A stretch of 47,221 bases of DNA from a virus: the IMG/VR virus record IMGVR_UViG_3300042384_000153, positions 1 to 47,221 of that record; one strand, 5' to 3'. Within the stretch, counting starts at the first letter, position 1. Each line of letters opens with the position of its first letter. Under the pieces are notes generated by a model. That model did no database searches. It worked only from the letters and a program-made list of their open reading frames with translations, and was not told the origin of the DNA. Positions 39,076 to 47,221 of the stretch are shown here, in pieces. Both the position numbers and the translations under genes were made by a program.

Positions 39076-42000
39076 TTAAACAATATAAGTAGTAGCAACT
39101 TTAACATTGCTATTAGTCAACGACGAGCTAGTGTAGTATAGTCGAACATTACCGCTAACTACGTTGGCTGTTAATGTACCTAATGAACCATTAGTATCAA
39201 CTACACCGTAGGTTGATACATACGCATTACTACTGTCGTGAACTACTAACGCTTCCATTATTTGTACGTTAGCACTACTTTGTTTAATTTGTACAATGTA
39301 TTTTGCGCTTGAGTAAGCAGTTGTCGCAAATTGATCCACTATTACTGGAGCACTTGCTGAACTAACTGTGGTGGCAGTTACATCATACGCTGTTTTAGTA
39401 CTGTCTTGGTATGTCCATACTCCCGGCTCGGTCATTGTAACACGAAGTATTTTTGAGCTTGAACCTGAATATATCGATGAACCTACACCGTCTGCTGGAC
39501 TGAATGTATTAAACCCGCTTGAGCTAGATACTTCTTGGCCCGCTGTTTGTGTAGTTGTTAATATACGAACATCAATTAAGTCGCCGTCTGCTGGATTTTC
39601 ACTGAATGTTAGTGTGGATCCTGTAATGCTATAAGCAAGTGTTGGAATCTGTACGATACCGTTGATACTAACTACAGTACCGTTAGTGGTTGTATTTGAG
39701 CCTAATGCGTAAACATTAGCCAGGCCGTTGCCTGTAAACTGTTCACTTGTAATAATAGTAAATGTACTGTCACTACCAGCAACTGCCCAATCAGTACCAT
39801 TATAAAACTCAAGTGATGAGTTTGTAGTGTTAAAACGCACCATACCAGCAACATCAACATTGCCTGTATTACTTGGGCGATCAGCAGTGCTACCCACCGG
39901 AACTCGGATAGAATCTGAGCTGTTAAATTTAACCACAGCACCTAATGTAGGTGTTGCGTTACTGCCGCCGATAACTACTGCTCCGTAATTGCTATCAGCA
40001 TGTATTAATGTTGTAGTGTTAACACCTTTGACTGTGAAGTTTCGAGGAGTCGACTGTTCATTAAACACTGCGCCTCTGGCTACGTATAAGTTGCCGCCAA
40101 CACCAATACCACCCGCTGTTGTTATAGCACCCGATAGTGGCGATACTGATTCAGCTGCTGACAATACTGAAAGGTTACCGTGTGTGGCATCAAATCTTGC
40201 TATTATTTTTTCGTCAGATACTCCGCCGGCAGTAATTACTACATCAGCTGAACCAGCACCTATTACTAAGTTGCCTGTGTAGGCTCCAGTAAATACATAC
40301 CCGTCAGTGGCTTTAATGGCACTGTTATTGTTAAATCCGGTACTGGCTATCCCAACTGATATATACCCGCTGGCATTTGAACCTGTATTATTAATAGCAG
40401 TGAACTCAGACGCTGCTCCTGGGCCACTACTTAGATTTTGTATACTTACGCTACTGTGTAAATTAGCGTTGCTGGTGAATTGTGCTACACTTTCTGGATA
40501 AACTCCGCTAGCAATATCCTTGCCAACGGTTAATACTTTAGTAGAAGCAATGTGAGTGTTACCACCGATGTAGGCATTTTTAGCTATACCCACGCCACCG
40601 GCTACAATTAATGCACCTGTATCAGTTGATGTACTTTCTGTTGATGCTAATATGCTTGTATTACCTAAGATATTAGTAGTTGCATTACGTATGTTTGCTG
40701 TGCCTGTAGTAGCACCAAGTATCATTGTAGTTGCAGCACCAAATGCGTTTACTGTAGTAGCCGTTGTATTAAACACTGCCTGTGTTGTTTGTGAGCCAAC
40801 TACGGTTGGGTTGTTAATAGTTAACGTACCGCTAGTAGCACCAAACTCTAAGTCAGTTGCAGCTTTAAATGCGTCTACTGTGGTAGCATTAGTATTAACT
40901 AAATTAAAAGTACTAGCAGTAGTTGTTATATCACCACCATTAACTGCTAAATCATCAGTTAATGTTGCCGCGCCTGTAACTCCTAGCGTGCCACTTAATG
41001 TAACATCACCTGTTACACCTAGTGTACCACCAACTGTGGCATTACCAATGATGTTTGTAGTTGCGTTGCGGATGTTTGCTACACCAGTAGTAGCACCAAC
41101 TATTAATGTAGAGGCTGCACCAAATGCATTTACAGTTGTAGCAGCTGTGTTGAATACATCTTGAGTAGTTTGACTACCTACAAGTGATGGGTTATTAATT
41201 TTAAATGTACCGCTGGTAGTACCAAATTCAATATCACTTGCTCCACCAAACATATCCACTGTGGTTACGTTTGTGTTGAATAATGATACTGTTGCCTGGC
41301 TACTAAAGAATGTTGTAGCATTAGGGAAAGCAACGTTAGCATTGCGTATAGTTGCTGTGCCTGAAGTAGCACCTAATGTTAATGCTGTAGCCGCTCCAGC
41401 AAAGTTTAATGTTGTTGCTGCTGTGTTGTATAGGTCTTGACTGGCTTGCGTACCGACTACGGTCGGATTATTAAGGGTTAATGTACCAGTAGTAGCACCA
41501 AATTCTAAGTCAGTAGCAGATTTAAATGCGTCTACAGTAGTTGCGTTTGTGTTAAACACAGTAGCAGTTGTAGCAGTAGTAGTTATATCACCACCGTTAA
41601 CAGCTATATCGCCCGCTAATGTAACATCACCTGTCAGACCTAATGTTCCGCCTACTGTGGCATTGCCTAAGATATTAGTAGTTGCGTTACGAATATTTGC
41701 TACACCAGTAGTAGCACCAACGATAAGTGTAGTAGCGGCACCAGCAAAGTTAAGGGTAGTTGCTGTGGTATTATATAGGGCTTGTGTTGCTTGTGTACCA
41801 ACTACGGTTGGGTTGTTAATTGTTAATGTACCGCTAGTAGCACCAACGTTAATTGTTGTCGCAGCGCCACCTAAGTTTAGAGTAGTTGCATTTGCGTTTA
41901 ATAAATCAAATGTGCTCGCCGACGTGGTTAACCCGCCACCATTAACTGCTAAATTGGCAGTAAGGGTGGTATCACCTGTTACTCCTAACGTAGTACTAAA

Positions 42001-44613
42001 TTGCGCAGATGTGCCTATTAAATGTTTGTTTAAATTCCAGCTAGTAGTCGCATGTGTGTATAATATTGTAGCACTAGCTCCATCGACTGTTAAGCCAGCA
42101 CCATCAGCTGCCGAACTGCTACTTGCGCCTTTGGCTACTGTAATGTTTAAATCTTCGACATCAAGTGTTGCTGTATTAACTGTAGTAACAGCACCGTCAA
42201 CTTGTAGGTTACCTGTAATTACTACATCACCACCTACGTTTAAGTTTTTAGCAACACCAACACCGCCATCTACAATTAATGCGCCTGTAGTTGAGTTTGT
42301 ACTCTGTTCAGTACTGTCAATATTAATATTTCCAGTTGCTGTTAAATTATTTCGAACTGTTGTTGTACCAGTAGTGGCAGCAATTGTTATAGTAGTAGCA
42401 GCACCAAACGCATTAACTGTTGTAGCAGTTGTGTTGAATACCGATTGTGTTGTTTGTGTGCCAACAACCGTTGGATTGTTAATAGTTAATGTGCCGCTTG
42501 TGGCACCAATTTCTAAATCTGTAGCGGCTTTAAAAGCATCTACTGTAGTTGCGTTAGCATTGGCTAGGTTAAATGTGGCACTAGTTGTAGTGATATCTCC
42601 ACCGTTAACTGCTAGGTCGCCAACTAATGTAACATTACTAGCAACATGTACTGACCCGTCTACTGCTACATTACTAGCTAAATTATCAACAGTAACAAAA
42701 CCACTGTATAAACTTGTTGTATTAGCATCAATAGCAAATACACTTACAGCATCTACGTTGGCTGTAATTATACCCGGATTTGTACCATCATCAGTAATAG
42801 TAATATCACTATCGTCGCTTTGAATGTTAGTAACACCACTGTTAATTTGAGTTTGTAAGTAACTTAGTGTTACCGCATCTTGAGCATCAACCGGATCACT
42901 AACACTGACAAGGCGTGATGTATCTAAGCTAACTACTCCAACCCCGTTTGGGCTTAATACTAAATTGGCGTCAGCGGTTGTTGTTTTGATAATAGCGTTA
43001 CCGCCATCAAATTGAAGGCCGTCTACATCTAAAATATTACTTACATTATCAAAAGTAAGTGATGTACTGTCTGTTAAAACATTGGCTGCGCCTACAAACG
43101 GAATACGAGTTTCTGTTAGTGCTGTATCATAGATATTAGTAAACTTACCAGTTGCTGGTGTAACATTACCAATTACAGTGCTGTTGATGTCTCGAGCATT
43201 TAATGTTAGGTCAACATCTAAATTGTTTTTAATATTTGTGGTACCGCTTACGGCACCAATATTAACAGTTGTTGCCGCGCCAGCAAGGTTTACAGTAGTA
43301 GCATCAGTGTTTACTAAGTTAAATGTTGCAGCAGTAGTTGTTAAATCACCACCGTTAACAGCAACATCACCCACAGTGGTAAAGTTACCAGTACCCGATA
43401 AGTTTGCTACTAGAGTTTCAGCACCATACCATTTAAAGTTAAATGAGCTGCCATTTTCTGGCACGCTAGACCACATAGTTGCGGCGTCGATACCAATAGC
43501 ATAATCAACTGTACTACCACTTAGTGCCGGGTAAAGAACTACTTTAGTACCAGCAGTTCTTGTAGTAAATGCCGGAGCACCTGTACCTGCGGCTGCCCAA
43601 TCAATACGATTGCTAGTGCTACCGTTTAAGAAGATCTGTCCATCACCAGTTATAGCACTACCAGCACGTGTGCTAACTATCTGTCCAGGTGTTGTAACTG
43701 TAGCGTTACGTAATGTTAATGTACCAGTAGTAGCACCAAGAACAAACGCAGTAGCCGCTCCACCAATAGTTAATGTAGTTACATTTACGTTAGCAATATC
43801 AAGTGTCGATTGGCCGCTGTATAATGTAGTGGCATTTGGCAAGTACACGTTTGCGTTACGAATATTAAATGTACCGGTAGTAGCACCAGCAACTACGCTA
43901 GTTGCTGCTCCAGCGAAGTTTAACGTTGTAGCAGTTGTATTGTACAATGCTTGAGTTGTTTGTGAACCAACTACTGTTGGGTTATTAATTGTTAATGTAC
44001 CGGTAGTAGCACCAAATTCTAAATCTGTTGCCGCTTTAAATGCGTCTACTGTGGTCGCATTGGCATTTAATAAATTAAATGTTGCTGCTGTAGTAGTAAT
44101 GTCGCCACCGTTAACTGCCGCATCACCGCTCAAAGTCAACCCGACCGCAGTAAGATCACCAGTGGTTGATAGACTACCAACAGTAGAAATACCTGCTACA
44201 GTAATGTTACCAACTTTTAAGTTAGCATATCCGCTGTTATTAATAGTGCCGTAACCAGTACCGTCATCAGTGGTATAGGTTAATTCGAATTGGTTAGTGT
44301 CTTCGTTCCAGATAAGCGCAGTAGTTGCTTGATTGCCACGATTAAATAGCAGACCGACGTCGTAGGTGTTAGTGCCACTAAACGCATTGTTTAAGACTAA
44401 TAATGGATCGTTAACGTAGGTGTTAGTAGAAGCTACTGTTAGGTATGTACTTGACCCTTGTACTGTCAAGTTACCAGTAATAGTAACATCACTGGTCATC
44501 GTTAGGCTAGCATTGAATAAGCTACCTACAATAGATCCCGGAACAATCTTGGTATTAGCAAGGATCGTTGAATCCGTAATCTGATTATTCTTAATTCTGG
44601 TTAGATTCGCCAT
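39076..44613 (-). CDS. Giant repetitive tail fibre / virion adhesin (1845 aa)
   Basis: A long beta-solenoid-like protein rich in Thr, Ala, Asn, Val and Gly. The N-terminus MANLTRIKNNQITDSTILANTKIVPGS and YLTVASTNTYVNDPLLVLNN is typical of phage fibres. The body consists of many repeats of the form GGDITTTAxTFNLxNxNATTVDAFKAATDLEFGATTGTLTINNPTVVG. The C-terminal region (about residues 1570-1845) ends in a fibre tip with VYALGSNTT and DGDLIDVRILTT. Its GCTAAATA element (44715-44708) lies about 95 nt upstream and the leader contains a ten-codon frame. Confidence 0.88.
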   Translation of the reverse strand: MANLTRIKNNQITDSTILANTKIVPGSIVGSLFNASLTMTSDVTITGNLTVQGSSTYLTVASTNTYVNDPLLVLNNAFSGTNTYDVGLLFNRGNQATTALIWNEDTNQFELTYTTDDGTGYGTINNSGYANLKVGNITVAGISTVGSLSTTGDLTAVGLTLSGDAAVNGGDITTTAATFNLLNANATTVDAFKAATDLEFGATTGTLTINNPTVVGSQTTQALYNTTATTLNFAGAATSVVAGATTGTFNIRNANVYLPNATTLYSGQSTLDIANVNVTTLTIGGAATAFVLGATTGTLTLRNATVTTPGQIVSTRAGSAITGDGQIFLNGSTSNRIDWAAAGTGAPAFTTRTAGTKVVLYPALSGSTVDYAIGIDAATMWSSVPENGSSFNFKWYGAETLVANLSGTGNFTTVGDVAVNGGDLTTTAATFNLVNTDATTVNLAGAATTVNIGAVSGTTNIKNNLDVDLTLNARDINSTVIGNVTPATGKFTNIYDTALTETRIPFVGAANVLTDSTSLTFDNVSNILDVDGLQFDGGNAIIKTTTADANLVLSPNGVGVVSLDTSRLVSVSDPVDAQDAVTLSYLQTQINSGVTNIQSDDSDITITDDGTNPGIITANVDAVSVFAIDANTTSLYSGFVTVDNLASNVAVDGSVHVASNVTLVGDLAVNGGDITTTSATFNLANANATTVDAFKAATDLEIGATSGTLTINNPTVVGTQTTQSVFNTTATTVNAFGAATTITIAATTGTTTVRNNLTATGNINIDSTEQSTNSTTGALIVDGGVGVAKNLNVGGDVVITGNLQVDGAVTTVNTATLDVEDLNITVAKGASSSSAADGAGLTVDGASATILYTHATTSWNLNKHLIGTSAQFSTTLGVTGDTTLTANLAVNGGGLTTSASTFDLLNANATTLNLGGAATTINVGATSGTLTINNPTVVGTQATQALYNTTATTLNFAGAATTLIVGATTGVANIRNATTNILGNATVGGTLGLTGDVTLAGDIAVNGGDITTTATTATVFNTNATTVDAFKSATDLEFGATTGTLTLNNPTVVGTQASQDLYNTAATTLNFAGAATALTLGATSGTATIRNANVAFPNATTFFSSQATVSLFNTNVTTVDMFGGASDIEFGTTSGTFKINNPSLVGSQTTQDVFNTAATTVNAFGAASTLIVGATTGVANIRNATTNIIGNATVGGTLGVTGDVTLSGTLGVTGAATLTDDLAVNGGDITTTASTFNLVNTNATTVDAFKAATDLEFGATSGTLTINNPTVVGSQTTQAVFNTTATTVNAFGAATTMILGATTGTANIRNATTNILGNTSILASTESTSTDTGALIVAGGVGIAKNAYIGGNTHIASTKVLTVGKDIASGVYPESVAQFTSNANLHSSVSIQNLSSGPGAASEFTAINNTGSNASGYISVGIASTGFNNNSAIKATDGYVFTGAYTGNLVIGAGSADVVITAGGVSDEKIIARFDATHGNLSVLSAAESVSPLSGAITTAGGIGVGGNLYVARGAVFNEQSTPRNFTVKGVNTTTLIHADSNYGAVVIGGSNATPTLGAVVKFNSSDSIRVPVGSTADRPSNTGNVDVAGMVRFNTTNSSLEFYNGTDWAVAGSDSTFTIITSEQFTGNGLANVYALGSNTTTNGTVVSINGIVQIPTLAYSITGSTLTFSENPADGDLIDVRILTTTQTAGQEVSSSSGFNTFSPADGVGSSIYSGSSSKILRVTMTEPGVWTYQDSTKTAYDVTATTVSSASAPVIVDQFATTAYSSAKYIVQIKQSSANVQIMEALVVHDSSNAYVSTYGVVDTNGSLGTLTANVVSGNVRLYYTSSSLTNSNVKVATTYIV
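40640..44140 (-). repeat. Tandem coding repeats of the giant fibre
   Basis: At least six degenerate copies of the NNPTVVG-x-Q-x-TQALYNTTATTLNFAGAAT type segment (around 40795, 41170, 41450, 41805, 42460 and 43970), alternating with shorter GAATTxxxGATTG units. Nucleotide identity varies, so the array should recombine and change copy number readily. Confidence 0.8.
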
Positions 44614-44744
44614 TTTAGGTTAAAACTCCGCATATTATAATTGTTAATTTATACTACTGGGTAGCGGCGGTTCCATATTCCCCTGAGCTGGCACAGTTTG
44701 TTATATGTATTTAGCTGAGGCGGCAAGAAATGATGTGTGCTATT
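44614..44744 (-). promoter_or_regulatory. Giant fibre leader with a ten-codon upstream ORF
   Basis: From the late element GCTAAATA (44715-44708), a leader runs to the fibre start. It contains CTCAGGGGA followed by ATG at 44676, encoding MEPPLPSSIN and stop (44644-44676). The Pro-Pro pair could slow ribosomes. TATAAATT further down (44654-44647) could act as a second late element before the fibre gene's GGAG site. Confidence 0.45.
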
Positions 44745-45347
44745 TTAGCGAAATGCAGGTCCTACACACCACATAACTAAGGTTTTTCTTATTCCACTAG
44801 TTACTGGTGTTACTCGGTGTAGCATACAACTAGGGAATGCTACTACTAGTCCCTTTTCTTTGCGGACCTGCGTAGGTTGTGCACTGTAGTACAATTCTAA
44901 ATCGCCGCCTTCGTATTCGCTAGGGTCACTTAACTGTAAAACTAAACTGAATTTTCTAGGAGCAGTTGATTTAGTTCCACTGTCAAGATGCCAAGTATAG
45001 TGATCTTGATTGGTACTATCATAGACCGTATATTGAAAATGCTCATGAAATCCATATAAGTCGTACTTGTAGTATTGGCCATTTAGGGTTGATGCTATAT
45101 GTGATAGTCTATCATAGAGCCATTGGCTGTCGGCTTGTAGATCAATCCAGGAAATTTTTGATCTACGAATTTCCTCAATTAACTCATTATTTTCAGCAGT
45201 GCCTACATTACCATCTTGAGCAGGTCTTGCTTCGCCGATGTTAATGATATTCGCAACATCTTCGTCGTTGAATCCACCTTCCCACATTACGAAAGGTTCT
45301 TCGCCGACACCAAAAGCAGGCGGGGGTGTAAAAATATAGTTTGACAT
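44745..45347 (-). CDS. 2OG-Fe(II) oxygenase (prolyl 4-hydroxylase-like)
   Basis: 200 residues. The metal-binding triad is visible: H120-x-D122 in YTWHLDSG and H177 in HRVTPV, with the 2-oxoglutarate-binding Arg187 of GIRKTLVMW. Enzymes of this PKHD/P4H class hydroxylate peptide or small-molecule substrates. It sits between fibre genes and is led by GTTAAATA (45376-45369) plus a GGAG site. Hydroxylation of the Gly/Pro-containing fibres is an attractive guess, not shown. Confidence 0.9.
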   Translation of the reverse strand: MSNYIFTPPPAFGVGEEPFVMWEGGFNDEDVANIINIGEARPAQDGNVGTAENNELIEEIRRSKISWIDLQADSQWLYDRLSHIASTLNGQYYKYDLYGFHEHFQYTVYDSTNQDHYTWHLDSGTKSTAPRKFSLVLQLSDPSEYEGGDLELYYSAQPTQVRKEKGLVVAFPSCMLHRVTPVTSGIRKTLVMWCVGPAFR

Positions 45348-45421
45348 TACATGTGCTCCAAGATACAGTATTTAACTGAGAGGATTGGCTGAGAGAGAAG
45401 TTTTTGAGTTTGGTGGTATGT

Positions 45422-45646
45422 TTAGATTACTGTGATTGCTTTTAGATCATCTAATGTTTCTGCTGTATCGGCTAATTTTGTAATGTCACGTAATCTTTCT
45501 TTTTCAGCTACAATAGCAGAAGTATCAGCGCCTGTTTCTAACGCACGTTGAAATGCCACATCTTGTGCGGCTAATAAAGGCACACGTTCTTCACGTAATC
45601 GTGCTTTAGTAATTTCTTGAGCTTTGGCAAAGTTTATTGTAATCAT
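45422..45646 (-). CDS. Small fibre-operon protein, possible tail assembly chaperone
   Basis: 74 residues from the ATG at 45646, which overlaps the upstream TGA (ATGA) and is preferred to a longer frame. ITINFAKAQEITKARLREERVPLL, then RLRDITKLAD and ETLDDLKAI form an all-helical pattern common in small genes just behind fibre genes of many phages, where a chaperone role is usually presumed. Confidence 0.65.
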   Translation of the reverse strand: MITINFAKAQEITKARLREERVPLLAAQDVAFQRALETGADTSAIVAEKERLRDITKLADTAETLDDLKAITVI

Positions 45647-45837
45647 GCTGTATACTCCCAAGCATCTCTAAATGTTCTATCTGAAGGTATGTCTGATTCT
45701 TCTACAATTTTGTACTCTGCGCCGGCGGGCACATCTTTAGCTGCTAGTTCTTCTATTGTATGTGTGGCTAAATATTCAGCAGTAGGAACTAGTATTGCTA
45801 CTCCGCCGTCTTCTTTTTTATATATAATTCTTTTCAT
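45643..45837 (-). CDS. Conserved small fibre-associated protein
   Basis: 64 residues. MKRIIYKKEDGGVAILVP, IEELAAKDVPAGAEYKIVEESDIPSDRTFRDAWE is a pattern frequently found next to fibre genes in phages and prophages, function unknown. It lies 9 nt after the short fibre gene and overlaps the next gene. Confidence 0.78.
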   Translation of the reverse strand: MKRIIYKKEDGGVAILVPTAEYLATHTIEELAAKDVPAGAEYKIVEESDIPSDRTFRDAWEYTA

Positions 45838-45846
45838 ATTTTATCC

Positions 45847-46647
45847 TTACTCAAAAATAGATACCATAACCCAGGCTGCATCCATCACGCCGCCTTGGTC
45901 ATGACAGGTAAATATCGCTTGAGCAGTGGTAGTAGGATCAGTTAAATAATTTGATATCTCATTTGGCATAAGGGCAGCTTGTCCTCGCCCGGGAATTGCC
46001 GAACAACAGCCCACGCAGGTATAGGTAGTAGAAGACATTGCTGTAATGAAGTTTACTACATACCTACCAGTACCGTTATCAGTGATAGAACTGACATTTT
46101 GACTTGCTCTTATTGCCACTGTACCTTGTCCGTTAAAGTTAACAAACGCTCTAGCTGAATACGACGGCGCACTACCCGAAGCGGATGTTAGTTTTGTGGC
46201 TGTTGTAGCTGAACCAGCAGTAGATGCTGATCCCGCGCTAGTAGCATAGTCAGCAGTCGATGCTGATCCAGCAGTAGATGCTGATCCAGCACTAGAAGCG
46301 TAACTTGCTGATCCTGCGCTAGACGCATAACTAGCCGAGCCGTCAATATTTACACCCGATAGTGTTTGTCCGGCTGATGTACGATTTAATGCTATCGATG
46401 TTGTTCCAACATATAGCACATCTGTTGAGTTTGCTTTGCTGGCTATTGCGCCAGCTTGTACTGCGGCATTGCTTGTAAGAGTTGCTATGGCACTAGTAAT
46501 TGGAGTTGTTATGCTAACACCATTTGCGTAGTTGTAGTTTGTACTGGAGATATTACCCGAGACTGTTAGATTACCTAAGGTACCTACGGTGGTAATATTG
46601 CCTTGTGTGTTATGTAATACGTCTGGTGTTACCTGTGTTAATGCCAT
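45847..46647 (-). CDS. Short tail fibre with Ser-Ala-Gly repeats
   Basis: 266 residues. A fibre N-terminus (TTVGTLGNLTVSGNISS) is followed by a YASSAGSAS/TAGSAST-type repeat block (about residues 103-152, DNA 46190-46345). A distal domain follows, with ARAFVNFNGQGTVAIRASQNVSSI and CCSAIPGRGQAAL, resembling phage receptor-binding tips. The late element GTTAAATA (46675-46668) overlaps the end of the glycine-rich gene. Confidence 0.85.
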   Translation of the reverse strand: MALTQVTPDVLHNTQGNITTVGTLGNLTVSGNISSTNYNYANGVSITTPITSAIATLTSNAAVQAGAIASKANSTDVLYVGTTSIALNRTSAGQTLSGVNIDGSASYASSAGSASYASSAGSASTAGSASTADYATSAGSASTAGSATTATKLTSASGSAPSYSARAFVNFNGQGTVAIRASQNVSSITDNGTGRYVVNFITAMSSTTYTCVGCCSAIPGRGQAALMPNEISNYLTDPTTTAQAIFTCHDQGGVMDAAWVMVSIFE

Positions 46648-46670
46648 ATTAATTCTCTGTTATAGTGTAT

Positions 46671-47221
46671 TTAACTTATTACCCCAGTAACTGTTCCGTT
46701 TACTATGAAGGTTGCTGTGCGCCCATTTAGCGTAATAGCTTTACCTACTGCGCCACCAGTACCGGCTGCTCCACCTGCCCCACCTGTTACTGAGATACTG
46801 TTGGCTCCTCGACCTCCGGCAGTTCCATTATTACCTGCTAGCCCGGCTACTCCTACTCCGCCAACTGCTCCGGGTGCTCCAGCTAAACCAACTGGATCTC
46901 GGTTTATAACATTAATACTGTTACCACCCGTACCACCACGACCACCATTACCTGTAGGCACCGCACCGGCCACGCCGGAATAATTTCCAGTATCTGTATT
47001 GCCAGCGCCGCCACCCCCGCCACCACCACCACCGCCGCCGCCGCCGCCGGCAATAATAGTAGCTCCGGTGTTATCTATCGAAACTGAATAATTCAGGGTT
47101 ATTGCTGTACCACCAGCACCACCGTTGCCGCCGGTACCACCGGGTTTACCGGTAACGGCCGAGTTCGCTGGTAATCCGCCAGCTCCAGCAGTACCACCTG
47201 TACCAGCTGTTCCAACAATTG
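46671..47221 (-). CDS. Glycine-rich tail adhesin (N-terminus beyond the window)
   Basis: At least 183 residues in one frame, with the start outside the window. The sequence is built of GGTGG, GGAGG and GAPGAV motifs, so polyglycine-II-type packing as in T-even gp38 adhesins is likely. It contains a tract of 14 consecutive Gly codons (47007-47050) and two LNxxVxIxNTGxxI-like turns. The C-terminus is ITLNGRTATFIVNGTVTGVIS. It is probably a receptor-binding tip or a fibre adhesin. Confidence 0.75.
   Translation of the reverse strand, partial: IVGTAGTGGTAGAGGLPANSAVTGKPGGTGGNGGAGGTAITLNYSVSIDNTGATIIAGGGGGGGGGGGGGGAGNTDTGNYSGVAGAVPTGNGGRGGTGGNSINVINRDPVGLAGAPGAVGGVGVAGLAGNNGTAGGRGANSISVTGGAGGAAGTGGAVGKAITLNGRTATFIVNGTVTGVIS
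47007..47050. repeat. Trinucleotide (Gly codon) repeat tract
   Basis: Runs of GCC, then ACC/CAC, then GCC on the plus strand encode polyglycine in the adhesin. Replication slippage in multiples of three would alter its length without frameshift; other slips would truncate it. Confidence 0.85.

Noticed and set aside
40640-44140. Possible CRISPR-like repeat array
   Set aside because: Repeats are long, degenerate, in frame and translate into fibre repeats; there are no constant short repeats with unique spacers.
39368-44254. Long plus-strand open frames (up to 424 codons) opposite the giant fibre gene
   Set aside because: They mirror the Thr/Ala/Gly-rich repeats of the minus-strand gene, have Val/Pro/Ala-biased composition and no start signals.

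Overview
The window is about 47 kb of a T4-type myovirus genome with AT-rich sequence. Protein signatures fix the lineage: UvsX, UvsY, gp32, gp1 (dNMP kinase), gp4, gp13, gp15, gp16, gp17, gp18 and gp19 homologues. There are no chromosomal housekeeping genes. Long fibre genes, 2OG oxygenase, N-terminal-twitch radical SAM enzymes and small conserved proteins resemble aquatic T4-like phages (cyanophage and pelagiphage relatives). Perfect TTGACA-N17-TATAAT promoters suggest a proteobacterial-type host; the host itself cannot be named. Almost everything is read on the minus strand. The plus-strand exceptions are a zinc-ribbon/HNH-like gene (30079-30429) and gp14-like, gp15 and Nudix genes (35077-38332).

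Layout from high to low coordinates, the direction of most transcription. At 47.2-39.1 kb lie adhesins: a glycine-rich protein cut by the window edge, a short fibre with two small accessory proteins, a 2OG-Fe(II) oxygenase and a 1845-residue repetitive fibre. At 39.0-30.1 kb are neck and tail-terminator genes mixed with sugar-enzyme-like genes, small early genes and dNMP kinase. At 30.0-16.1 kb is the late morphogenesis block: sheath, tube, second tube-like protein, gp4, gp16, several conserved virion-type proteins, gp17 and a 629-residue unknown. At 16.0-5.5 kb is a mainly replication/recombination operon, gp32 to UvsX to UvsY. A four-gene overlapping cassette (sulfotransferase-like, radical SAM, SDR, radical SAM) is embedded in it, followed by a methyltransferase and a nucleotidyltransferase-cupin fusion. 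At 5.5-0.7 kb are early genes (DNA methylase, RNA polymerase omega-like protein, PTP-like phosphatase, YkuK-like protein) and a tRNA array, ending in another radical SAM gene.

The array encodes fourteen ordinary tRNAs, all with a templated CCA: Tyr, Asp, Arg x2, Asn, Trp, Cys, Gly x2, His, Thr, Glu, an initiator-like Met and a second CAU tRNA. It also holds one highly unusual unit, exactly filling the gap between tRNA-Gly(GCC) and tRNA-His. In it the T arm and 3' acceptor strand precede the 5' acceptor strand and D arm: a circularly permuted tRNA gene with all four helices intact. This is the strongest novelty candidate in the window.

Regulation is legible. Early genes carry sigma70 promoters with exactly 17-bp spacers; late genes carry T4-late-like elements (consensus close to NNTAAATA). 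In at least ten cases the -10 or late element ends only 5-9 nt before the start codon, so the mRNAs should be leaderless or nearly so. Terminators are visible at 3661-3699, 16058-16085 and 25960-25987.
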